Of a stretch of 64,000 nt of DNA, positions 36,936-45,117 are shown in pieces. The notes beneath the pieces are model-generated. The model did no database searches and was not told where the DNA came from. It saw nothing but the letters and a program-made list of their open reading frames with translations. The number at the start of each line of letters is the position of its first letter. Positions within the stretch are counted from its first letter, which is position 1. The stretch spans positions 175,487 through 239,486 of the forward strand of contig NZ_CAXBGE010000005.1 of assembly GCF_963975345.1 (NCBI RefSeq), read 5' to 3'. The translations under genes and the position numbers were made by a program. Source of the stretch: Maricaulis sp963975345 (GTDB taxonomy: Bacteria > Pseudomonadota > Alphaproteobacteria > Caulobacterales > Maricaulaceae).

Positions 36936-37961
36936 ATGTCTTCCCTTCACGCCCTGATCGAGCGCCTGCCCAAGGCCGAACTTCACCTGCACCTGGAAGG
37001 CTCGCTCGAGCCGGAATTGATGTTTGAGCTGGCCAGGCGCAACGGGATCGAAATTCCCTTCGCCTCGGTTGAAGATATCCGCAAGGCCTATGATTTCAGC
37101 AATCTGCAGGACTTTCTCGACATCTATTATGTCGGCATGAATGTGTTGATCACGGAAGCTGATTTCCACGATTTGACGATGGCCTATCTCGCCCGCGTCC
37201 ATGAAGACAATGTCCGTCATGTCGAGGTTTTCTTCGATCCTCAGGGCCATACGGATCGCGGCATTGCCTTCGCCACCGTCGTTAATGGCATCACCTCCGC
37301 CCTTGATGCGGGCGAGGCCAAGTGGGGCATAACCTCGAAACTCATCCTGTGCTTTCTGCGACATCTCTCCGAAGAAGCCGCTTTCGAGACGCTGGAAATG
37401 GCCGCCGAACATCTCGACCGCATTGACGGCGTCGGGCTGGATTCCTCCGAACTCGGCCACCCACCATCGAAATTCCGCCAAGTCTTTGCCGCCGCTGGGA
37501 CGCTCGGCCTGCTGCGCGTCGCCCATGCTGGCGAAGAGGGGCCGCCCGCCTACATCCACGAGGCCCTCGACATGCTGGAGATCGACCGGCTCGACCACGG
37601 CAATCGCGCCCTGGAAGACGGCACACTGGTCGCTCGTCTCGGCCGCGAACAGATGACGATGACGGTCTGCCCGCTCTCCAACCTGCGCCTGTGCGTCATC
37701 GACCGGCTCGAGGATCACCCGCTCAAGACCATGCTGTCACTGGGCTTGCGCGCGACGATCAATTCCGACGATCCGGCCTATTTCGGCGGCTATATCAACG
37801 AGAATTACCGCCGCACGGCTGATGCGATTGGTCTGACGGTCGAGGAGATCATCGAGCTGGCGCGGAACTCCTTCCGCGGCAGTTTCCTTGAGCCGGATGA
37901 GATCGAGGCCCATCTGGCGGCTATCGATGCGGTGATCGGTGAGACTGTCGTCGCGGGCTGA
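36936..37961 (+). CDS. Adenine deaminase (adenosine deaminase family, ADE type)
   Basis: This zinc amidohydrolase has 341 residues. The zinc ligands are in AELHLHLEGSLEPE (His17, His19), and catalytic motifs are VAHAGEEGPPAYI, RLDHGNR and NSDDPAYFGGY. HAGEEGPP followed by YI is typical of the bacterial and fungal adenine deaminase branch, which converts adenine to hypoxanthine for purine salvage, rather than true adenosine deaminase. The ATG at 36936 follows a weak GCGAGG site. It appears monocistronic. Confidence 0.87.
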   Translation: MSSLHALIERLPKAELHLHLEGSLEPELMFELARRNGIEIPFASVEDIRKAYDFSNLQDFLDIYYVGMNVLITEADFHDLTMAYLARVHEDNVRHVEVFFDPQGHTDRGIAFATVVNGITSALDAGEAKWGITSKLILCFLRHLSEEAAFETLEMAAEHLDRIDGVGLDSSELGHPPSKFRQVFAAAGTLGLLRVAHAGEEGPPAYIHEALDMLEIDRLDHGNRALEDGTLVARLGREQMTMTVCPLSNLRLCVIDRLEDHPLKTMLSLGLRATINSDDPAYFGGYINENYRRTADAIGLTVEEIIELARNSFRGSFLEPDEIEAHLAAIDAVIGETVVAG

Positions 37962-38214
37962 GGCTCGGCGAGGCCTGGTTGCCGGCGGGCAGGGTGATCC
38001 CTCAACGTCATGCTGGCGGGCTCCGGGCGGCCCAGCAATGCGAGCCTCGGCCAAAGGCTGGCGTCTCCAGCCAATCCGGGCCGGCGCGCCTGCGCCAGGA
38101 CCATCCCTGATCGGCTGCGCCTGCCCCGAATTAGGTGATCATTCCCTGAGCGCCTAATGTGTCATTCAATCGCATAAAGCATTGATGGAAAATTTGTTTT
38201 CGGGGGAACGTAGC

Positions 38215-39690
38215 ATGCGCAATTTTATCGCAGTGGCAGGCTTGGCGGCAAGCTTGGGCGTGCTCGCCCTCGCGGGGGTATCGGCGGCACAGGATGCCAA
38301 CTATGTCCAAATTGATAGCCGCGCGGTCGGGCAGAGTATGCGCGGCGCTGACCTTCACGGCGCCGAACTCACCGGCGCGTCCTTGAGCTCGGTGGACCTG
38401 TCGGGTGCCAATCTGTCGAACGCGAATTTGACCGGAGCGGACCTGTCGCGAACCAATCTGACCGGTGCCAATCTGCGCGGTGCCTTGATGCTGGAAACGG
38501 CTCTCCACGGGACGATTCTCACAGGGGCGGATTTGAGCAATGTGCGGGAACTGGGCACCGGCTTCCACCACGCGAGACTGTGCAATACTCGCCTCAACGC
38601 CCGTACGGTGCTGCATCGGGACTGCAGTGAGCTGGCGGTCGCTCCTTTGGGGGTGGTGGCGCCTGATGCGACTGCGCTGGGGCGCCTGAGCCGGGGCGAG
38701 GACTGTTCGGATTGCGACTTGCGCGGACTCAGTTCTACCGCCAGCTCATTGATCGGGGAGAATTTGTCGCGGGCCTTGCTGACCGGTTCGCGTCTTTCAT
38801 ATCAGAATTTGAGCGGCGCCAATCTGACCGGCGCGGAGTTGACGCGCACCGATTTGTCCAATGCGGACTTGTCGCGTGTCGACCTGTCGTCCCACCGTTT
38901 GTTGGCGACGACGAATTTTTCCAACGCCGACTTTCATGGAGCGAACCTGACCGCCGTCGATCTATCCGGGCGCAATCTGCGTGACATGGATTTCTCTGGC
39001 GCCAATCTGTCCTACGTCGATTTTGGCCACGCGGATCTGGGTGGAGCTGACTTTGAAGACGCCAATCTGACCGGAGCCCACATGAACGCGAACACCGTAC
39101 TCCTGGGGGCGAAGTTGACCCGTGCCAATCTGACCCAGGCCGGTTGGTCGCGAGTCCAATTCGCCAATCTGGATTTCCGTTCGGTGACGCTTTCAGAGGC
39201 GCAAGGCTATGAGGCGAATTTGAGCGGCGCCAATTTCACCTCCGTCCAGATGAATGGCATGGCGTTAAGGCATTCGGATCTGCGGCGCAGCACGTTGGTC
39301 GGGGCTAATTTGTCCCATGCCGACCTCAGCGGGTCCGATCTGTCCGGGGCAGACCTGACCGGCGCCAATCTGACGGGCGCCGTCCTGGTCGGCGTCAATT
39401 TCACCGGCGCCATCCTGACCCGCGCCAACCTCACCGGGGCCTGGATGATCGGCGCCGATCTTACGCGGGCCAATCTGACCAATGCGCGCCTGAACCAGGC
39501 CTGGCTCATCGGTGCCCAGCTCAGGACAGCTGTATTGACCGGGGCAGACCTGACCGAAGCCAACCTCTCTCGCGGCGAGAATCTGCTGGCTGCCGTCATG
39601 GGGCCCACTACGGTTATTTGCCGCACACGCATGTTCGACGGCTCAGAGAACAGTACCAGTTGTCCGGGAACTCAGCCGGTGGGGAAGTAA
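38215..39690 (+). CDS. Secreted pentapeptide-repeat protein
   Basis: This 491-residue protein has a signal peptide (cleavage near VSAAQ). Almost all of the rest is A(D/N)LXX pentapeptide repeats such as GANLTGADLS, which form a right-handed quadrilateral beta-helix. A non-repeat insert at about residues 120-170 holds a CSDCD motif, and the C-terminus has two more cysteines (VICRTR, STSCPG). These pairs could form disulphides that cap the helix blocks. A GGGGGAACG site precedes the ATG. Unlike Qnr/MfpA proteins it is exported. Function is unknown. Confidence 0.88.
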   Translation: MRNFIAVAGLAASLGVLALAGVSAAQDANYVQIDSRAVGQSMRGADLHGAELTGASLSSVDLSGANLSNANLTGADLSRTNLTGANLRGALMLETALHGTILTGADLSNVRELGTGFHHARLCNTRLNARTVLHRDCSELAVAPLGVVAPDATALGRLSRGEDCSDCDLRGLSSTASSLIGENLSRALLTGSRLSYQNLSGANLTGAELTRTDLSNADLSRVDLSSHRLLATTNFSNADFHGANLTAVDLSGRNLRDMDFSGANLSYVDFGHADLGGADFEDANLTGAHMNANTVLLGAKLTRANLTQAGWSRVQFANLDFRSVTLSEAQGYEANLSGANFTSVQMNGMALRHSDLRRSTLVGANLSHADLSGSDLSGADLTGANLTGAVLVGVNFTGAILTRANLTGAWMIGADLTRANLTNARLNQAWLIGAQLRTAVLTGADLTEANLSRGENLLAAVMGPTTVICRTRMFDGSENSTSCPGTQPVGK

Positions 39691-39750
39691 GGGCGGGCCG
39701 CTTTACGCGCTCGTTTCTGTGACCGTCCACGTCTGATGGATCGGGGCTTG

Positions 39751-39775
39751 CACTATCCCCCCGGGGGGGATAGTG
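39751..39775. promoter_or_regulatory. G/C-tract palindromic operator upstream of dmeR
   Basis: An inverted repeat has arms cactatcccccc and ggggggatagtg around one central G, ending 7 bases before the dmeR ATG. A run of G/C flanked by short A/T-rich inverted ends is the recognised operator form of CsoR/RcnR-family repressors. The repressor should therefore control its own operon. Confidence 0.75.
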
Positions 39776-39782
39776 CTTGCTC

Positions 39783-40049
<267 letters not shown>

Positions 40050-40060
40050 ACGGATTTCCA

Positions 40061-41050
40061 ATGCACACCGAATCTCTCAAGACCTTGAGTCACGATCATG
40101 TTTTCCTTGGTGAAAACCATGACCGCAATGCGCGCCGCACGTGGATCGTGATCGCCCTGACCGCGGCAATGATGGTCGGCGAAATCATTGCCGGCACGAT
40201 CTATGGCTCAATGGCGCTGCTGGCCGATGGCTTCCACATGGCCACCCATGCCGGCGCGCTGGCGATTGCCGCTTTGGCCTATTGGTTTGCCCGCCGCCAC
40301 GCTCATGATCCGCGCTACACCTTCGGCACCGGCAAGCTGGGCGAACTGGCCGGATTTTCCAGCGCCATCATCCTGGCGATTGTCGCGCTGCTGATCGGAT
40401 ATGAGTCGGTGATGCGGCTGGCCTCGCCGATCACGATCCGCTTCGACGAGGCGATTGCCGTCGCCGTGCTCGGCCTGATCGTCAATCTCGCCAGCGCCTG
40501 GCTTCTGCACCAGGGCGAGCACGCGCATCCGGGTCATGAGCACGGCCACGCCCACGATCACGCCCACCATGATCACGACCATCACGATCATGATCATGAT
40601 CATGATCATGGCGATCACCATGAGGATCATAATCTGCGCGCTGCCTATCTCCACGTCCTCACCGACGCGCTGACCTCTGTCCTGGCCATCGCCGGCCTGC
40701 TCGCCGGGCGTTTCTATGGCTGGGTCTGGATGGATCCGCTGATGGGCATTGTCGGGGCCATCGTCATCATGCGTTGGTCGGTCGGGCTGATGCGCGGCGC
40801 CGGCGCGGTGCTGCTTGATGCAACGCCGGATGAGGCGATGTCCTCGCGTGTGAAGGAAATTCTGGAGCGCGAGGGCGATGCCGTCAGCGATCTGCACCTC
40901 TGGCGCGTTGGTCCCGGCCATATGGCGCTGGTCGTCTCACTGGTTTCTCACGCACCGCAACCGGTTGAGCACTACAAGCAATCGCTCTCGGTGATCGCGC
41001 GGCTATCGCACATCACCATCGAAGTGCATGGCCGGGACGCTACTGCTTAA
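40061..41050 (+). CDS. dmeF: Cation diffusion facilitator, DmeF-like Ni/Co exporter
   Basis: This 329-residue inner-membrane exporter has six membrane segments. A motif in segment 2 is LLADGFHMATHAGAL and in segment 5 HVLTDALTS, the metal-site HxxxD pattern. Between segments 4 and 5 lies a loop of about 40 residues that is mostly His and Asp, starting EHAHPGHEHGHAHDHAHH. The N-terminal SHDHVFLGENHDRNARRT is typical of DmeF. It is expected to export nickel and cobalt under the repressor upstream. Its 3' end overlaps the convergent arfB gene by 4 bases. Confidence 0.88.
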   Translation: MHTESLKTLSHDHVFLGENHDRNARRTWIVIALTAAMMVGEIIAGTIYGSMALLADGFHMATHAGALAIAALAYWFARRHAHDPRYTFGTGKLGELAGFSSAIILAIVALLIGYESVMRLASPITIRFDEAIAVAVLGLIVNLASAWLLHQGEHAHPGHEHGHAHDHAHHDHDHHDHDHDHDHGDHHEDHNLRAAYLHVLTDALTSVLAIAGLLAGRFYGWVWMDPLMGIVGAIVIMRWSVGLMRGAGAVLLDATPDEAMSSRVKEILEREGDAVSDLHLWRVGPGHMALVVSLVSHAPQPVEHYKQSLSVIARLSHITIEVHGRDATA

Positions 41051-41466
41051 TCCTCAGCCGCCGGCTTCTGTCGCAGCGATTTTTGTGTCCCACGGATCGC
41101 CTTGGCCGCCTTGACCTTCTTGATCGAGGACAGCGAGGGCCGCGATTTGATGCGTGGCTTTGGCGGGGTGAGGGCTTCGATCACCAGGGCCTTGAGCCGT
41201 TCGCGGGCGGCGGCGCGATTGCGTTCCTGGGAGCGGGTTTCCTCGGCGCGGATCACCAGCACGCCATCCTTGGTCAGACGGCTGGCGGCGAGGCGTACCA
41301 GACGCGCCTTGACGGCCGGCGGCAGGGAGGTCGAGGCAGCGAGATTGAAGCGCAGCTGGACCGCGCTCTCGGTCTTGTTGACGTGCTGACCGCCAGGTCC
41401 GGAAGCGCGGGTATAGCGCTCTTCCAGCTCGGCTTCGTCGATCTCGAGGCTGTCGTTGATCTGCAT
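41047..41466 (-). CDS. arfB: Alternative ribosome-rescue factor / peptidyl-tRNA hydrolase ArfB
   Basis: ArfB (YaeJ) releases peptides from ribosomes stalled at mRNA ends. The 139-residue protein has the catalytic GGQ in RASGPGGQHVNKTESAV. Its C-terminal tail is rich in Lys and Arg (KSRPSLSSIKKVKAAKA), which enters the empty mRNA channel in E. coli. The ATG at 41466 is used; the frame is open five codons further to a TTG. It precedes purN on the same strand by 20 bases in the reverse direction. Confidence 0.92.
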   Translation of the reverse strand: MQINDSLEIDEAELEERYTRASGPGGQHVNKTESAVQLRFNLAASTSLPPAVKARLVRLAASRLTKDGVLVIRAEETRSQERNRAAARERLKALVIEALTPPKPRIKSRPSLSSIKKVKAAKAIRGTQKSLRQKPAAED

Positions 41467-41486
41467 CGCGAGAACCCCCAACCGCC

Positions 41487-42137
41487 TCAGTCGTGCGGGT
41501 TCATCAGCAATTCGGCACCGAATTCACGCACCTGCAGACGCACCCGCTCGCCGGCGACCCGCGCCTTGCCGGAACAGGCCAAAGCGATGCACTGGCGGTA
41601 GAGCTTGTGTTCGGCGGTCACCACACGGGCCGCCAGCGTCTCAGGCGTATCCTCGGGCAGGACGGGGACGGCGGCTTGGCCGATGATCGGTCCGTCATCC
41701 ATTTCCGGGCGCACATAATGCACCGTACAGCCATGGATGCGCACGCCGGTTTCCAGCGCCCGCTCATGGGTGTGCAGGCCTTTGAAAGCTGGCAGGAGTG
41801 AGGGGTGGATGTTGAGCAGAAGATCGCGCCAGCGTTCGGTAAACCAGGGCGTGAGAAGGCGCATGAAGCCGGCCAGGCAGACGATGCGGGTTTCATACAG
41901 CTTCAGCACAGCGTCGAGCGCCTGTTCGAACTCTTCGCGGGTTTCGAACTCGCGATGGTCGACGATTTCAGTCTCAATCCCGGCGGCGCGGGCATATTCC
42001 AGGCCGGCGGCATCGGGGTTATTGGAGACGACCACCACGATTTCAGCGGGATAGCTCTCGGACTTCGCGGCCTCGATGATGGCCTGCATATTGGAACCGC
42101 GCCCGGAAATGAGCACAGCGATCTTGGTTTTCGCCAT
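41487..42137 (-). CDS. purN: Phosphoribosylglycinamide formyltransferase PurN
   Basis: PurN transfers a formyl group from 10-formyl-THF to GAR in purine synthesis. The 216-residue protein has VLISGRGSNMQAI at the N-terminus, the catalytic-region NIHPSLLPAF and HYVRPEMDDGPII. Of two ATGs, 42137 is preferred because AAGGATG lies at proper distance; for 42146 the site would abut the start. It is 28 bases downstream of purM, the usual purMN order. Confidence 0.96.
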   Translation of the reverse strand: MAKTKIAVLISGRGSNMQAIIEAAKSESYPAEIVVVVSNNPDAAGLEYARAAGIETEIVDHREFETREEFEQALDAVLKLYETRIVCLAGFMRLLTPWFTERWRDLLLNIHPSLLPAFKGLHTHERALETGVRIHGCTVHYVRPEMDDGPIIGQAAVPVLPEDTPETLAARVVTAEHKLYRQCIALACSGKARVAGERVRLQVREFGAELLMNPHD

Positions 42138-42165
42138 CTTGTGCATCCTTGGCTTTGGTTTGAGG

Positions 42166-43206
42166 TCAGGCTGGTTTGAGTTCGCCGATAATCATGGCGG
42201 TCTCGCCGGCTTGTGCAAGCGCGCTGATCGTCGCATCGACATCCTTGGGCGCAACACAGAGTAGCATGCCGATGCCGCAATTGAAGGTGCGGTGCATTTC
42301 ATGCGTCGAGATGCCACCGGTTTTCGCCAGCCAGGCAAAGACGGGCGGCAGTTCAAACGCGTCGTAATCAATCACGGGCACCAGATGCTCCGGGGTCATG
42401 CGCGGTGGGTTCTCGACCAGACCGCCGCCGGTAATATGGGCGAGCCCATTGACCAGCCCGGCCTTGATCAGCGGCAGGCAGGTTTTGACATAAAGTCGGG
42501 TTGGAACCAGCAGCGCTTCGCCCAGCGTCAGGCCGGGCGCGAAGGGCGCCGGGTCCGACCAGGCAAGGCCGGAAAGCTCGACCACTTTGCGAACCAGCGA
42601 GAAACCATTGGAATGCACGCCCGAGGAGGCGAGGCCGATCAGCGCATCGCCGGCGGCCATGTGCTCATGGTCGGGCAGCAGGGCGCCGCGTTCGGCCGCG
42701 CCGACGACGAAGCCGGCCAGATCGAAATCCTCGCCCTCATACATGCCCGGCATTTCAGCGGTTTCGCCGCCTATCAGGGCGCAGCCGCTCTCGCGGCAAC
42801 CGGCGGCAATGCCGGCAATAATCGCTTCGCCGCGCACCGGGTCGAGCCGGGAGGTCGCGAGATAATCGAGGAAATATAAAGGCTCGGCGCCCTGGGCCAG
42901 CACGTCATTGACGCACATCGCGACCAGATCGATGCCGACGGTGTCCAGCTTACCGGTATCGATGGCGAGGCGCAGCTTGGTGCCAACCCCGTCAGTGCCG
43001 GAAATCAGGATCGGATCGCTATAGCCGGCCGCCTTCAGATCGAAGGCGCCGCCAAACCCGCCCAGATCGGCGGCAGCGCCGGGGCGACGGGTCGATTTGG
43101 CCAGTGGTTTGATGCGGTCGACCAGCGCATCGCCGGCATCGATATCGACGCCGCTGCCGGCATAGGTCAGCCCGTTGGGGCGTTTTTTATCATCGCTGAC
43201 GGTCAT
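42166..43206 (-). CDS. purM: Phosphoribosylformylglycinamidine cyclo-ligase PurM
   Basis: PurM closes the imidazole ring to make AIR, using ATP. The 346-residue protein starts TYAGSGVDIDAGDALV and has LISGTDGVGTKLRLA, GGETAEMPGMY and HITGGGLVENPPR, all typical. The ATG at 43206 replaces a TTG four codons upstream. It is divergent from the DUF2066 gene at 43337 and is followed by purN. Confidence 0.97.
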   Translation of the reverse strand: MTVSDDKKRPNGLTYAGSGVDIDAGDALVDRIKPLAKSTRRPGAAADLGGFGGAFDLKAAGYSDPILISGTDGVGTKLRLAIDTGKLDTVGIDLVAMCVNDVLAQGAEPLYFLDYLATSRLDPVRGEAIIAGIAAGCRESGCALIGGETAEMPGMYEGEDFDLAGFVVGAAERGALLPDHEHMAAGDALIGLASSGVHSNGFSLVRKVVELSGLAWSDPAPFAPGLTLGEALLVPTRLYVKTCLPLIKAGLVNGLAHITGGGLVENPPRMTPEHLVPVIDYDAFELPPVFAWLAKTGGISTHEMHRTFNCGIGMLLCVAPKDVDATISALAQAGETAMIIGELKPA

Positions 43207-43277
43207 GCTGGTTTCCAAGCCCTGTCTGAAACGCGGCGGAGTACAGTCGAAACCTGCCTGAGAAGCAAGTCACGGGC

Positions 43278-43305
43278 TTCACGCGCGACTGTGTCTGGCT
43301 ATACT
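43278..43305 (+). promoter_or_regulatory. Possible sigma-70-type promoter for the DUF2066-hda-ppk operon
   Basis: TATACT at 43300-43305 matches a -10 element, and TTCACG at 43278-43283 is a weak -35 at 16 bases spacing. The pair lies about 30 bases before the start of the next gene. The match is by eye. Confidence 0.35.
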
Positions 43306-43336
43306 AAAGACCAATCGATACCAAGGAGTCGTGCCC

Positions 43337-44416
43337 GTGCGACCGATATTTGCCGCGATCTGCCTGTTCTTCGCCATTCCCGCCCTCGCGAGCGCGGATG
43401 ATCCCTATACGATTCTCAGCGTCTCCATCGACGCGACCGGCAGCAATGCGCTCGATGCCCAGACCATCGCCATGCGGCGCGGCCAAGCGATGGCAGCCCA
43501 ACGCCTGATCGAACGGATGACCCTGCCGGAGGACCGCATCGGTACGCCGCTTGATTTCGGATCGGCCGGCGCGATTGATTCCATCTTCGACACTTCCGCG
43601 ATCGCCGAACTCATTTCTGGTCTGCAGATCGACAATGAACAACGCAGCGCGACGCGATATCTCGGCGAGCTGTCGGTCAATTTCAATCGACGTGCGGTGG
43701 TGCGCCTGCTCACCAGCTATGGTGTGCCCTTCGTCGAATCCCAAGCGCGCCCAACGCTGGTTCTGCCAATCTATGATGCGAATGGTCAGTTCTACCTCTG
43801 GGACGATAATCCCTGGATGGCGGCATGGACCAGCCGTTCCTATGCCAACGCGCTGGCACCGATGACGGTGCCGACTGCAGATAATGGCCGTGCGGTTCTG
43901 TCGGCCCGCGATGCGCTGGCGCTCGACGAGCCAGGGCTGCGCGAACTTGCCTCGCGCTATGGCGTCAGCCGGATAGCCATCCTGCGGGCCCAGGAGCGCG
44001 ATGGGGTGCGCCGGATTGGCGGCTTTCTGGTGAGCTTCGATGATGGCGCCGAGATGGTCGTTGATACCTGGGGGCCTGAAACCGTGAGCGGCACTTGGCG
44101 CGACGGTGCCTTGAGCTTCGTGATCGGGCGCGAGAACGCTTGGAAGCGCGTCGCCATCGTGCGCAACACGTCCACCGAGGAAATGCGTGTCACGGTGATT
44201 TATGGCGGCCTGCCGGAATGGCAATCGCTGCAGGGCGCGTTGACGGGAACTTCGCTGGTGACCAATGCGCGGCTTGACGCGGTTTCGCGTGACGGGGCGC
44301 TGATGACGGTGAGTTATCGCGGTGCGCTTGAACAGCTGACGACCGAGCTGGCTGCGCGCGGCGCGGTGCTGGAAGAACATCCCGGCCTGGGCTGGGTTGT
44401 TCGCAGCGCCTTTTAA
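43337..44416 (+). CDS. DUF2066 family exported protein
   Basis: This 359-residue protein has a signal peptide (MRPIFAAICLFFAIPALASA). The body matches DUF2066 in the region ALDAQTIAMRRGQAMAAQRL, an antiparallel sheet and helix domain of unknown function. GTG at 43337 is chosen because AAGGAG lies 8 bases upstream; the GTG at 43331 is too close to it. It lies 20 bases before hda, a conserved pairing in alphaproteobacteria. No function is proposed. Confidence 0.8.
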   Translation: MRPIFAAICLFFAIPALASADDPYTILSVSIDATGSNALDAQTIAMRRGQAMAAQRLIERMTLPEDRIGTPLDFGSAGAIDSIFDTSAIAELISGLQIDNEQRSATRYLGELSVNFNRRAVVRLLTSYGVPFVESQARPTLVLPIYDANGQFYLWDDNPWMAAWTSRSYANALAPMTVPTADNGRAVLSARDALALDEPGLRELASRYGVSRIAILRAQERDGVRRIGGFLVSFDDGAEMVVDTWGPETVSGTWRDGALSFVIGRENAWKRVAIVRNTSTEEMRVTVIYGGLPEWQSLQGALTGTSLVTNARLDAVSRDGALMTVSYRGALEQLTTELAARGAVLEEHPGLGWVVRSAF

Positions 44417-44436
44417 GCCAGAAACGGACCGTACGC

Positions 44437-45117
44437 ATGACCGGGCAAATGGCGCTCAATCTGCCGGTGAGAGTGGATTTCAGCGTCGACACATTCGTTG
44501 AGGGCCGCGCCAATGCGGAGGCTGTCGCTGCGCTGGCGCGCTGGCGTGACTGGCCACGCGCCGCGCTGGCCCTGGTCGGCCCTGCCGGAGCGGGAAAATC
44601 GCATCTAGCCGCGATCTGGGCCCGCGACGTCAAAGCGAAGACCATCGCCGCTGCAGAGCTGGAAACCGGTCTGGCCTCGTTGCCCTCGGGCCATTGTGTG
44701 CTGGTTGAAGACGTTGATCGCGGTGTGCCTGAAGCGGCGCTGTTCCATGCCATAAACCGGGCTGCAGAGGGCGAGATTCCCGGCCTCTTGCTGACCGGGC
44801 GCAAACCGACCGTATTGTGGCCGGCCAACCTGCCAGATTTGGTGTCGCGCTTGCGGGCCCTGCCGCATGTCGAGCTGCACGAGCCCGATGACGAGCTGCT
44901 GACCCGCGTTCTGCTGAAACAATTCCATGATCGTGGCGCACCGCTGCGGCCCGGCGTGATAGACTATCTCTTGCCGCGCATGGACCGATCCGTTGCGGCG
45001 GCCCGTCAGCTGGTTGATCAGATGGATAAACTGGCTCTGGCCCGGCAGACCCCTGTGACCCGGAACGTCGCTCGGGCCGTGCTCGAAGACCTGGTTGAGG
45101 ATGGAGACAGCGAATGA
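44437..45117 (+). CDS. hda: Hda/HdaA-like regulator of DnaA activity
   Basis: This 226-residue AAA+ protein resembles the DnaA core without the DNA-binding domain. In Caulobacter HdaA promotes hydrolysis of DnaA-bound ATP and limits initiation. It has a P-loop GPAGAGKSH, EDVDRG as Walker B region and the arginine-rich SRLRALPHVEL segment. Its N-terminal MALNLPVRVDF could contain the beta-clamp-binding motif (QMALNLPV). Its stop overlaps the ppk ATG by 4 bases. Confidence 0.88.
   Translation: MTGQMALNLPVRVDFSVDTFVEGRANAEAVAALARWRDWPRAALALVGPAGAGKSHLAAIWARDVKAKTIAAAELETGLASLPSGHCVLVEDVDRGVPEAALFHAINRAAEGEIPGLLLTGRKPTVLWPANLPDLVSRLRALPHVELHEPDDELLTRVLLKQFHDRGAPLRPGVIDYLLPRMDRSVAAARQLVDQMDKLALARQTPVTRNVARAVLEDLVEDGDSE

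Noticed and set aside
37962..38214. Possible small gene or RNA before the pentapeptide-repeat gene
   Set aside because: No start with a ribosome-binding site, no conserved motif and no clear hairpin with a T-run was seen.
40530..40630. CRISPR-like short tandem repeats
   Set aside because: They code the His/Asp loop of DmeF in frame. There are no spacers.
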